This document shows positions 15,093 to 21,756 of a stretch of DNA of 36,239 bases, one piece after another; the stretch's first letter is position 1; every line of letters begins with the position of its first letter. Under the pieces are notes generated by a model that saw nothing but the letters and a program-made list of their open reading frames with translations, ran no database searches and had not been told where the DNA came from. The stretch lies in contig QHSO01000038.1 in the NCBI GenBank assembly GCA_003220475.1, positions 1 to 36,239 on the forward strand. The letters are read 5' to 3'. The DNA is from Candidatus Rokuibacteriota bacterium (GTDB lineage: Bacteria > Methylomirabilota > Methylomirabilia > Rokubacteriales > CSP1-6). A program made the position numbers and the translations under genes.

Positions 15093-15512
15093 ATGGCGCG
15101 GCGTGGCGCAGCGGCGGCACCGCTCCGTGGTGTGCACGTGCTTCTCGTGTGCGATGACGAGGAGCGATGCGAGCTGTTCGCACAGACGTTGAAGTACGCG
15201 AGCGCGCTCGTGACGATGTGCGTGTCCGCGGACGACGCACTCGCGGTCATGGAGCGTGTGCGCGCGAACGTGCTCGTCGTGGAGTTACGCGCCGCCACCG
15301 AGCGCGCGCGATTCATCGGCGCAGTGCGTGCGCTGCCGGCCGAGGAGGGCGGGAAGATTCCCGCGCTCGCGCTGACTGGCTCGCACGAGGACGGCGAGGC
15401 GCTGCTGGCCGCGGGGTTTCACCTGCACGTTGCGATGCCGCTGCGTGCCGCCGAGCTCTGCGGTGCGGTCGCGACGCTCGCGCGCGAGCCTGCCGCGTGG
15501 CCGCGGCTCTAG
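15093..15512 (+). CDS. Degenerate single-domain response regulator (pseudo-receiver)
   Basis: A 139-residue protein that is one CheY-like receiver fold with no output domain. The acidic pair D21-D22 (LLVCDDEE) and T95 (ALTGS) are kept, but the phospho-acceptor Asp is Glu (E64 in NVLVVELRA) and the invariant Lys is Met (M115 in HVAMP). Glu at this place often mimics the phosphorylated state, so it may be constitutively active or act as a docking partner. It is clearly a paralogue of the receiver encoded convergently at 15509-15919. The ATG at 15093 begins a basic, Ala-rich lead of 11 residues. Confidence 0.83.
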   Translation: MARRGAAAAPLRGVHVLLVCDDEERCELFAQTLKYASALVTMCVSADDALAVMERVRANVLVVELRAATERARFIGAVRALPAEEGGKIPALALTGSHEDGEALLAAGFHLHVAMPLRAAELCGAVATLAREPAAWPRL

Positions 15513-15919
15513 CTGCCGCGCTCCGCCAGCGTCGCGACCAGACGACACAGCTCCCACGGATCGACGGGCTTGAGCACGTGGTACTGGAAGCCCGCCTTGA
15601 GCAGACGCTGGTGCTCGTCACGGCCGCCGCGCGCGGTGATCACGATCGCCGGCATGTCGGGGGCGCCGGGCAGCTTGCGAACGCGCTCGATCAGCGCGGC
15701 CGCGATGTCGCCCTCGCCGCTGAGATCGGCAATGAGCACGTCGGGGCGGATGGCGTCCAGCGCGGAGAGCGCGCCGCGCGCCGAGGCGACGGCGCTGACG
15801 AGCGCGCCGGCGTATTCGAGGACGGTCTTGATCAGCTCGCGGGACTCGGAATCGTCGACCACGAGGAAGGCGTGGATGCCGCGAAGAGACGCCTGCTCAT
15901 CGAAGCTCTCTTCTGGCAT
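15509..15919 (-). CDS. Single-domain response regulator, CheY-like, intact active site
   Basis: A 136-residue lone receiver domain. All phosphotransfer residues are present: D22-D23 (LVVDDSES), the phospho-acceptor D65 (DVLIADLSG), T95 (IVITAR) and K117 (HVLKPVD). No output domain follows, so it would signal through protein contacts, for instance in a phosphorelay. Its stop shares the CTAG at 15509-15512 with the stop of the degenerate paralogue. The ATG at 15919 has a GAGGGG upstream. No histidine kinase lies in the window. Confidence 0.9.
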   Translation of the reverse strand: MPEESFDEQASLRGIHAFLVVDDSESRELIKTVLEYAGALVSAVASARGALSALDAIRPDVLIADLSGEGDIAAALIERVRKLPGAPDMPAIVITARGGRDEHQRLLKAGFQYHVLKPVDPWELCRLVATLAERGS

Positions 15920-15963
15920 ACCCCTCACCCGGCGACAAGGAATTACGCGCCGCAGCCGTGCAA

Positions 15964-16004
15964 GGCAATTGCCAGTGGGATAAACCTTCCCAGGCAAGGG
16001 AAGG
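15964..16004. promoter_or_regulatory. Palindrome and hairpin upstream of the receiver gene
   Basis: GGCAATTGCC (15964-15973) is a perfect 10-bp palindrome. Eleven bases on, CCTTCCC (15985-15991) and GGGAAGG (15998-16004) form a perfect 7-bp stem with a 6-nt loop. Both lie in the 107 bp between the CxxC mini-protein stop and the receiver start on the minus strand. The palindrome could be an operator for the receiver gene and the hairpin an end signal for the mini-protein transcript, though no T tract follows on either strand. Confidence 0.4.
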
Positions 16005-16026
16005 AATTCAAACCGAGCGGTGGCGC

Positions 16027-16290
16027 CTAGGCGGTCCGCCGCAGGCGGGTGCGCGAGCGTCGATTGAGCGCGAAGGTCGGATTCGCGATCGCCCGGCTGA
16101 CGAGCGTCGACCTCCGGCAAAATTTGCAGGTCCACCGATCGCGTAGGATTGCCGGGGATTTCGCGAGCGTTGTGAGCGTCTCGCGGGCCTGCGCGGCGTC
16201 GACGCCGAGCGCCCGGGCCAGGCAGTCGTCGCAAAAATCCGCGCCCTCGTGAAGAATCAGGAAGCCCCTGGCGCGCGCGGCGAGGTCCAT
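16027..16290 (-). CDS. Small CxxC zinc-binding-type protein, 87 aa
   Basis: An 87-residue protein with two CxxC pairs: FCDDCLAR near residue 20 and WTCKFCRR near residue 55, with an Ala/Leu helix between them (LGVDAAQARETLTTLAK). This looks like a small zinc knuckle, perhaps with a helix-turn-helix-like middle, and the tail is Arg-rich (NRRSRTRLRR), consistent with nucleic acid binding. I chose ATG 16290; an in-frame TTG at 16311 would add 7 residues. Divergent from the Tat amidohydrolase. Function unknown. Confidence 0.68.
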   Translation of the reverse strand: MDLAARARGFLILHEGADFCDDCLARALGVDAAQARETLTTLAKSPAILRDRWTCKFCRRSTLVSRAIANPTFALNRRSRTRLRRTA

Positions 16291-16307
16291 GGCGGGTTCG
16301 TGTAGGA

Positions 16308-16332
16308 GCAAGCCATGTGCCCGGAGGCTTGC
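16308..16332. promoter_or_regulatory. 7-bp dyad in the divergent region before the Tat amidohydrolase
   Basis: GCAAGCC (16308-16314) and GGCTTGC (16326-16332) are inverse complements with an 11-nt spacer, centred between the divergent mini-protein and amidohydrolase genes. The geometry (about two helical turns end to end) suits a dimeric repressor or activator site. There is no direct evidence for the binding protein. Confidence 0.3.
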
Positions 16333-16393
16333 GTTCGGCTGGCGCCCGGACTACACAGGACCGCGCCATCCGCTGCCCAGGGGAGGACACGTC

Positions 16394-17893
16394 ATGGGAC
16401 TGCTCAGTGACCGCGAGCTCGCCAGCCTGCTGCCCGCCGAAACCCACGCCTTCGCGGGGCCCGTCCCGACGCAGAGCGTGTCCAGCGACGAGTTCATGCC
16501 GGTGCCGCAGACGACCGCCCAGCGCCGTGTCGAGGCCCGCGTGAAAGAGCTCGGCGCCACGCTGGCCCGGCGCCACGGGATGACGCGACGGCGATTCCTC
16601 GCCACGGCGTCGGGGATGGCGGCCGCCTTCCTCGCGATGAACGAGGTCTACGGGCCGCTCTACGAGGTGAGCGCGGCCGAGGCGCAGACGCCGCAGATGG
16701 CCAAGGAGCGCGCGGACGGCCTCGCCAAGCAGTTCGTCATGGACTGCCACACGCACTTCCTGCGCGACGACACGCGCATCATGACCTTCGTGCGCCAGCG
16801 CCAGGCGGTGGGCAAAGCGGGCTGGAACAAGACGCTCGCCGGCAAGGAACAGACGATCGACGATCTGAAGTTCGCGAACTACTACAAGGAAGTGTTTCTC
16901 GACAGCGATACGAAGGTGGCGCTGCTCTCCGGGGCGCCCTCGGAGGTGCCTCAGGACTGGTTCCTCACCAACGAGATGAAGGCCGAGGCGCGGGCGCGCG
17001 TGAACCGTGAGGCCGGCTCGCGACGCATGCTGAGCCACGCCATCTTCACGCCGGGCTATCCAGGATGGATGGAGCAGGTCGACCACGCCATCCGTGACCT
17101 CAAGCCCGACTCGTTCAAGGGCTATACGATTGGCGACAACACCAACAAGAACCTCAGCAAGCACCCGTGGCGGATGGACGACGACACGCTCGTCTATCCG
17201 TTCTACGAGAAGCTGCTCAAGGCCGGCTACGACAAGGTGTGCGTGCACAAGGGACTGTTCCCGCCGTCGGTCGAGCAGCAGTTCCCGCACCTGCTCGCGT
17301 ACTCCGACGTGCGCGACGTCGGCCGAGCGGCCAAGGACTGGCCGAAGATGACGTTCATCATCTATCACGGCGGCTACCGCTTCGCCGGCGGCGGCCGCGC
17401 CGAGGATGCGTGGACACAGTTCGAGAAGACGGGACGCATCGAGTGGGTGACCGATCTCGCCGAGGTTCCGTCGAAGTATGGCGTCACCAACGTGTACGCG
17501 GACGTCGGCCAGCTCTTCGCGCAGACGACGATCGCCGATCCGCGCGTGTCGGCGGCCATGATGGGCATGCTGATCCGCGGCCTCGGCGTCGACCACGTCG
17601 TCTGGGGCACCGACGCGATCTGGACCGGGTCGCCGCAATGGCAGATCGAGGCGCTCCGCCGGCTCGAGATCCCGGAGGACATGCAGAAGCAGCACGGCTT
17701 CACGCCCCTCGGCCCGGCCGACGGTCCCATCAAGAGCGCGATCCTGGGTGAGACGAACGCGCGGCTCTACACGTACGAGCGGCGCGCGGCGCTGGCCACC
17801 GATCGCATCGCCGCGCTCAAGGCGGAGTACGAGGCGGCCGGCGCCGAGCGGAGCAATCTGCGGTACGGCTACGTGCTGCCTGCGCGCGACTGA
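16394..17893 (+). CDS. Tat-exported amidohydrolase (amidohydrolase-2 type TIM barrel)
   Basis: A 499-residue protein from ATG 16394 with GGGAGGA 6 nt upstream. A twin-arginine motif (TRRRFLA, residues 64-70) and hydrophobic stretch come only after a 60-residue polar N-terminus. The catalytic domain begins with the metal-binding DCHTHF (H119, H121) and shows FIIYHGGYRF, then WGTDAIWTGSPQW with the conserved Asp near the C-terminal end of the barrel. This is the ACMSD/amidohydrolase-2 layout, used for hydrolysis or decarboxylation of carbonyl compounds. Substrate unknown. The enzyme would be folded and metal-loaded before export. Confidence 0.88.
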   Translation: MGLLSDRELASLLPAETHAFAGPVPTQSVSSDEFMPVPQTTAQRRVEARVKELGATLARRHGMTRRRFLATASGMAAAFLAMNEVYGPLYEVSAAEAQTPQMAKERADGLAKQFVMDCHTHFLRDDTRIMTFVRQRQAVGKAGWNKTLAGKEQTIDDLKFANYYKEVFLDSDTKVALLSGAPSEVPQDWFLTNEMKAEARARVNREAGSRRMLSHAIFTPGYPGWMEQVDHAIRDLKPDSFKGYTIGDNTNKNLSKHPWRMDDDTLVYPFYEKLLKAGYDKVCVHKGLFPPSVEQQFPHLLAYSDVRDVGRAAKDWPKMTFIIYHGGYRFAGGGRAEDAWTQFEKTGRIEWVTDLAEVPSKYGVTNVYADVGQLFAQTTIADPRVSAAMMGMLIRGLGVDHVVWGTDAIWTGSPQWQIEALRRLEIPEDMQKQHGFTPLGPADGPIKSAILGETNARLYTYERRAALATDRIAALKAEYEAAGAERSNLRYGYVLPARD

Positions 17894-17928
17894 CGGACGC
17901 CCGCCGGCGCCGGGGCGGGAGACGCGAG

Positions 17929-17946
17929 GCGCACCGTGACGTGCGC
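17929..17946. terminator. Short hairpin between convergent genes
   Basis: GCGCAC (17929-17934) and GTGCGC (17941-17946) form a 6-bp stem with a 6-nt loop in the 52-bp gap between the convergent amidohydrolase and DUF962 genes. A second possible stem, CCCGCC with GGCGGG, precedes it. Neither has a T run, so termination activity is only a guess from position. Confidence 0.3.
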
Positions 17947-18305
17947 TACGCGGGGCGCCGTGCGCGGCGCAGGTTCTCCGCCCACGCGCCCGAGAGCACG
18001 AAGCGCGGGAACGTGATCCACTGCTCGACGACAAAGCGGCTCACGAAGTCCGCGGCGCCGTTAAAGGGCATCGGCGTTTCGGGTTCGCGCCGGTGGCCGC
18101 GGCCCTGGAGCACGAGCGCGATGACCATCGCGATGACGGCGACGATCGCTGCGATCAGCGACCGGCCCAGCAATGCGCCGACCAGCAGGAGTGTGGCGAC
18201 CTGGAACAGCGGGACGGCGACGATGTGGATCAGCAAGTTCGTGCGGTCGCGGTGCTTGGCGACATAGTCGCGCCACTGCCACGCGAGCAGGTTCGGGCGG
18301 ATCAC
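17946..18305 (-). CDS. DUF962 / Mpo1-like membrane protein
   Basis: A 119-residue protein with two hydrophobic helices. It has the DUF962 (YGL010w/Mpo1-like) pattern: HRDRTNLLIHIVAVPLF near the start, LQGRGHRREPETPMPFNG, then FVSRFVVEQWITFPRFVLSG. Yeast Mpo1 is an Fe2+-dependent dioxygenase in alpha-oxidation of 2-hydroxy fatty acids and the conserved histidines are present here (H in KHRDR, IHIV, GHRRE), so a lipid oxidation role is possible. The GTG at 18305 overlaps the last base of the bipA stop (TAGTG), implying coupling to it. Confidence 0.85.
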   Translation of the reverse strand: MIRPNLLAWQWRDYVAKHRDRTNLLIHIVAVPLFQVATLLLVGALLGRSLIAAIVAVIAMVIALVLQGRGHRREPETPMPFNGAADFVSRFVVEQWITFPRFVLSGAWAENLRRARRPA

Positions 18306-20104
18306 TAGAACCGGCGGCGACCCGCCATGGCGCGCTTGCGCAGGCGCAGCGACTTCGGCGTGACCTCGAGCAGCTCGTCCTCGCGGATCCACTCCAGACA
18401 CTGCTCGAGGTTCATGGTGCGTGGAGGTGTCAGCTTGATGCCCTCATCCGCGGTCGACGCCCGCATATTCGTAAGTTTCTTTTCTTTTGTGATGTTGACG
18501 TCCAGGTCGTTGTCGCGCGAGTTCTCGCCGACGACCTGGCCCTCGTAGACCGGCTCACCGGGGGCGATGAACATCGTGCCGCGCGCCTGCAGATTGTCGA
18601 TCGCATAGCCCGTGGTCCTGCCGGTGCGGTCGGCCACCAGCGCGCCGTTCTGACGGTGCGCGATCTCGCCCTGCCATTCGTCCCAGCCGTCGAAGATGTG
18701 GTTGAGGAGCCCGGTGCCGCGCGTGTCGGTGAGGAACTCGGTGCGATAGCCGATGAGGCCGCGCGACGGCAGCCGATATTCGAGCCGGACCCGCCCGGTG
18801 CCGTGATTGACCATCTTCGTCATGACGCCGCGGCGCGGACCGATCTTCTGCGTGACGGCGCCGATGAATTCTTCGGGCACGTCGACCACCAGATGCTCCA
18901 TCGGCTCCAGCGTCCGCCCGTCCTGCTGCCGCGTGATGATCTCCGGCTTGCCGACCTCGAGCTCGTAGCCCTCGCGGCGCATCATCTCGATGAGGATCGC
19001 CAGCTGCAGCTCGCCGCGGCCCGAGACGCGGAAGGTATCGGGCGACTCCGTCTCTTCCACGCGGATGCCCGGGTTGAGCTTGCGCTCCTTCATGAGTCGC
19101 TCGCGCAGCTGCGGCGAGGTGACGAAGCGTCCCTCCTTGCCCGCAAAGGGCGAGACGTTCGACGAGAACAGCATGGAGACCGTCGGCTCGTCGATGCGGA
19201 TGAGCGGCAGCGCCACCGGCGCCTCGAGGTCCGCGACCGTCTCGCCGATGTCGATCGCCTCGATGCCGGCGATGGCGACGATGTCCCCCGCGCTCGCCTC
19301 CTGAATCTCGGTCCGCTTCAGTCCCTCGTAGCCGTAGAGCACGGTGACCTTCCCCGCCTCGATGGTGCCGTCGCGGTGAACGACCGCGATCCGCTCAGCC
19401 TGGCGCACGCGACCGTTCACGATCCGCCCGATGACCAGCCGGCCGACATAGTCGTCCCAGTCGAGCATGGCCACGCGCAGCTGAAGGCCGGCGGCGGGAT
19501 CGAAGGCCGGCGCCGGCACCGTCGTCAGGATCGCCTCGAAGAGTGGCTCGAGGCTCTCGCCCGCCACCTTCAGATCGCTCGTGGCCGTCCCCACCCGCGC
19601 GTTGGTATAGAGGACGGGGAAGTCGAGCTGCTCCTCGGCGGCGTCGAGATCGATGAAGAGGTCGTAGATCTCGTCGAGGACCTCTGCCGGTCGCGCGTCG
19701 CTGCGATCGATCTTGTTGACGACGACGATCGGCGGCAGCCCCGCCTCGAGGGCCTTCTTGAGCACGAACCGCGTCTGGGGCAGCGGGCCCTCGGCCGCGT
19801 CGACGAGCAGCAACACGCCATCGACCAGCGTGAGCGTCCGCTCGACCTCGGAGCCGAAATCGGCGTGCCCCGGCGTGTCGACGATGTTGATGTGCACGCT
19901 CTTGTAGGTCACGGCCGTGTTCTTGGCCATGATCGTGATGCCCTTCTCGCGCTCGAGGTCGATGGAGTCCATCATCCGCTCGGGCACGGCTTCGTTCTCG
20001 CGGAAGAGGCCGGACTGCCAGAGCATCGCGTCCACCAGCGTCGTCTTGCCGTGGTCGACGTGGGCGATGATCGCCACGTTTCGAATGCTTTCGCGGTGTT
20101 GCAT
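18305..20104 (-). CDS. typA: Translational GTPase TypA/BipA
   Basis: A 599-residue ribosome-associated GTPase related to EF-G. The G motifs are visible: AHVDHGKTT (P-loop), the RERGIT-like [14 protein letters not shown] switch, [16 protein letters not shown], and NKIDR. Domain II, the EF-G-like domains III and V ([38 protein letters not shown]) and the TypA-specific C-terminal domain ([11 protein letters not shown] through [19 protein letters not shown]-like text) follow. It acts in ribosome assembly and stress or cold adaptation. ATG at 20104 is preferred; a GTG one codon earlier is possible. Confidence 0.97.
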   Translation of the reverse strand: MQHRESIRNVAIIAHVDHGKTTLVDAMLWQSGLFRENEAVPERMMDSIDLEREKGITIMAKNTAVTYKSVHINIVDTPGHADFGSEVERTLTLVDGVLLLVDAAEGPLPQTRFVLKKALEAGLPPIVVVNKIDRSDARPAEVLDEIYDLFIDLDAAEEQLDFPVLYTNARVGTATSDLKVAGESLEPLFEAILTTVPAPAFDPAAGLQLRVAMLDWDDYVGRLVIGRIVNGRVRQAERIAVVHRDGTIEAGKVTVLYGYEGLKRTEIQEASAGDIVAIAGIEAIDIGETVADLEAPVALPLIRIDEPTVSMLFSSNVSPFAGKEGRFVTSPQLRERLMKERKLNPGIRVEETESPDTFRVSGRGELQLAILIEMMRREGYELEVGKPEIITRQQDGRTLEPMEHLVVDVPEEFIGAVTQKIGPRRGVMTKMVNHGTGRVRLEYRLPSRGLIGYRTEFLTDTRGTGLLNHIFDGWDEWQGEIAHRQNGALVADRTGRTTGYAIDNLQARGTMFIAPGEPVYEGQVVGENSRDNDLDVNITKEKKLTNMRASTADEGIKLTPPRTMNLEQCLEWIREDELLEVTPKSLRLRKRAMAGRRRF

Positions 20105-20126
20105 CACTCCACTGTACCATGTGGGC

Positions 20127-20723
20127 GTGCAGTGTCCGCGCTGCGGCAGTCAGAGCGTGCGGCGCAGCTCGCGGGTCGGCGCGTTCGAGCGGCTGATCAG
20201 CGTCTTGTACGTCTATCCCTTCCGGTGTCAGCGCTGTACGTTCCGCTTTCGCCGGCTCAACTGGGGCCACCGCTACCCCAATTCCAAGGGCGACCGGCGC
20301 GACTACGAGCGCGTGGTGGTGCGCCTGCCCGCGCGTCTCACGGCGGGTGCGGAGAGCGCCGAGGCCGAGACGACGGACCTCTCGATCAGCGGCTGCGCCG
20401 TGCGGACGAGCGCGCGCTTTCCGCCGGGCACCGACGTGCGGGTCATCATCGAGCTCGGCGGCGGACGGACGGTGGATGTCGCCGAGGCCGTGGTGCGCGC
20501 CGCCCACGAAGGTCGCGTCAGCCTGCAGTTCGTCTACGTCGCGGCCGACGACCAGCGGCGTCTGATCGAGTACATCAACGCGGTCGCGCTGCCGATCGAC
20601 GTCGGGCGCCCGGGGCGGTCGACGCCGTTCCCCCTCGAGGTCGTGCTCGTCGCCGTCGCGGGACTGCTCGTGATCTTCCTGATCCTGTCGATGGTCACGC
20701 GCGTCGGCACGCCGCTGCGCTGA
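20127..20723 (+). CDS. Zinc-ribbon / PilZ / transmembrane protein
   Basis: A 198-residue protein with three parts. Residues 1-45 hold two CxxC pairs (QCPRCGSQ and FRCQRCTF), a zinc ribbon. The middle is a PilZ domain with both c-di-GMP motifs: [12 protein letters not shown] (the RxxxR element) and TDLSISGC (D-x-S-x-x-G). The last ~30 residues contain one membrane helix ([21 protein letters not shown]). It probably senses c-di-GMP at the inner membrane. The GTG at 20127 is used; GTG 20121 adds two residues. It is divergent from typA with only 22 bp between starts. Confidence 0.88.
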   Translation: MQCPRCGSQSVRRSSRVGAFERLISVLYVYPFRCQRCTFRFRRLNWGHRYPNSKGDRRDYERVVVRLPARLTAGAESAEAETTDLSISGCAVRTSARFPPGTDVRVIIELGGGRTVDVAEAVVRAAHEGRVSLQFVYVAADDQRRLIEYINAVALPIDVGRPGRSTPFPLEVVLVAVAGLLVIFLILSMVTRVGTPLR

Positions 20724-20747
20724 ACAGCGCGCCGCCGGCGCGCTGTT
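20723..20747 (+). promoter_or_regulatory. Perfect 11-bp hairpin directly before the exported cyclophilin start
   Basis: AACAGCGCGCC (20723-20733) and GGCGCGCTGTT (20737-20747) pair perfectly around a 3-nt loop. The stem begins on the last base of the PilZ stop codon and ends 3 nt before the cyclophilin ATG at 20751, filling the whole intergenic space. There is no room for a Shine-Dalgarno outside it. TATAAT at 20747-20752 overlaps the start codon. It could terminate the PilZ transcript or control cyclophilin translation. Confidence 0.6.
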
Positions 20748-20750
20748 ATA

Positions 20751-21323
20751 ATGGCCGCCACGTTGCGCCCCCGCGGATCGCGCCCCATCGTCTTCGCGCT
20801 GGTCGTCGCCGGCCTCATCGCCCTCGGCGCCGTCGCCGTCGGCGCACAGAGTAAGAGCGCACGCACGCCGACGGCCGTCATCTCGATGGAGAAGGGCGGC
20901 GAGATCGTGCTGGAGTTTTTCCCGCAGGACGCACCGAAACACGTCGAGAACTTCCTGACGCTGGCCAAGAAGGGCTTCTACGACGGGCAGCGCGTGCACC
21001 GGGTCGAGCCGAAGTTCGTCGTCCAGTTTGGCGATCCGCAGTCCAAGACAAAACCGATGGACGATCCGGCCATGGGCACCGGCGGTCCCGGCTACAAGAT
21101 CAAAGCGGAGTTCAACAGCCGCAAGTTCGAACGAGGCGTGCTCGGCATGGCGCGCAGCCAGGATCCCGACTCCGGCGGCAGCCAGGTCTACATCATGTTG
21201 GGACCCGCCCCGCATCTCAACGGCAAGTACACGGCCTTCGGCCAGGTCACGAAGGGCATGGACATCGCCGACCAGATCCGTGTCGGTGACCGAATCAAGG
21301 CCATCAAGGTGGTCGAGAAATGA
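20751..21323 (+). CDS. Exported cyclophilin-type peptidyl-prolyl isomerase
   Basis: A 190-residue cyclophilin with an N-terminal membrane segment or signal peptide (PIVFALVVAGLIALGAVAVGAQ) that would place it in the periplasm. The domain contains PQDAPKHVENFLTLAKKGFYDG, VHRVEPKFVVQFGDP (catalytic Arg kept; the usual GFxxQGGD is changed to KFVVQFGDP), and GVLGMARSQDPDSGGSQVYI. It would speed proline isomerisation of exported proteins. The ATG at 20751 has no separate Shine-Dalgarno; TTG at codon 5 is an alternative. The stop overlaps the next cyclophilin by ATGA (21320-21323). Confidence 0.92.
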   Translation: MAATLRPRGSRPIVFALVVAGLIALGAVAVGAQSKSARTPTAVISMEKGGEIVLEFFPQDAPKHVENFLTLAKKGFYDGQRVHRVEPKFVVQFGDPQSKTKPMDDPAMGTGGPGYKIKAEFNSRKFERGVLGMARSQDPDSGGSQVYIMLGPAPHLNGKYTAFGQVTKGMDIADQIRVGDRIKAIKVVEK

Positions 21324-21754
21324 AGCAGACCGGTCTCATCACGCTCGAGAACGGCAACGAGATCCGCCTGGAGCTCTTCCCGCAAGACGCGCCGAAGACG
21401 GTGGAGAACTTCGTCACGCTTGCGAAGAAGGGGTTCTACAACGGGCTCACCTTCCACCGCGTCGTCCCCGGGTTCGTGGTGCAGGGCGGCTGCCCCAAGG
21501 GCAACGGCACCGGCGGTCCCGGCTACACCGTGCCCGCCGAGTTCAACAAGAACAAGCACGTCCGTGGTTCGCTCGCGATGGCGCGGAGCCAGGACCCGGA
21601 TTCCGCCGGGTCGCAGTTCTACTTCACCTATGGCGCGCAGCCGCACCTGGACAACAACTACACGGTGTTCGGCAAGGTGACGAGCGGCATGGAGCACGTC
21701 GACAGCATCCGGCAGGGTGATCGGATGACGTCGATCACGATCACCGAGGAATAG
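21320..21754 (+). CDS. Cytoplasmic cyclophilin-type peptidyl-prolyl isomerase
   Basis: A 144-residue cyclophilin without signal peptide, so cytoplasmic. It keeps the canonical active-site line FHRVVPGFVVQGGCPKGNGTGGPGY and SLAMARSQDPDSAGSQFYFTY. It is a tandem paralogue of the gene before it, sharing the FPQDAPK.VENF.TLAKKGFY segment. The ATG overlaps the upstream stop (ATGA), so the pair is translationally coupled. The deacylase follows 2 bp after its stop. Confidence 0.95.
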   Translation: MKQTGLITLENGNEIRLELFPQDAPKTVENFVTLAKKGFYNGLTFHRVVPGFVVQGGCPKGNGTGGPGYTVPAEFNKNKHVRGSLAMARSQDPDSAGSQFYFTYGAQPHLDNNYTVFGKVTSGMEHVDSIRQGDRMTSITITEE

Positions 21755-21756
21755 CG

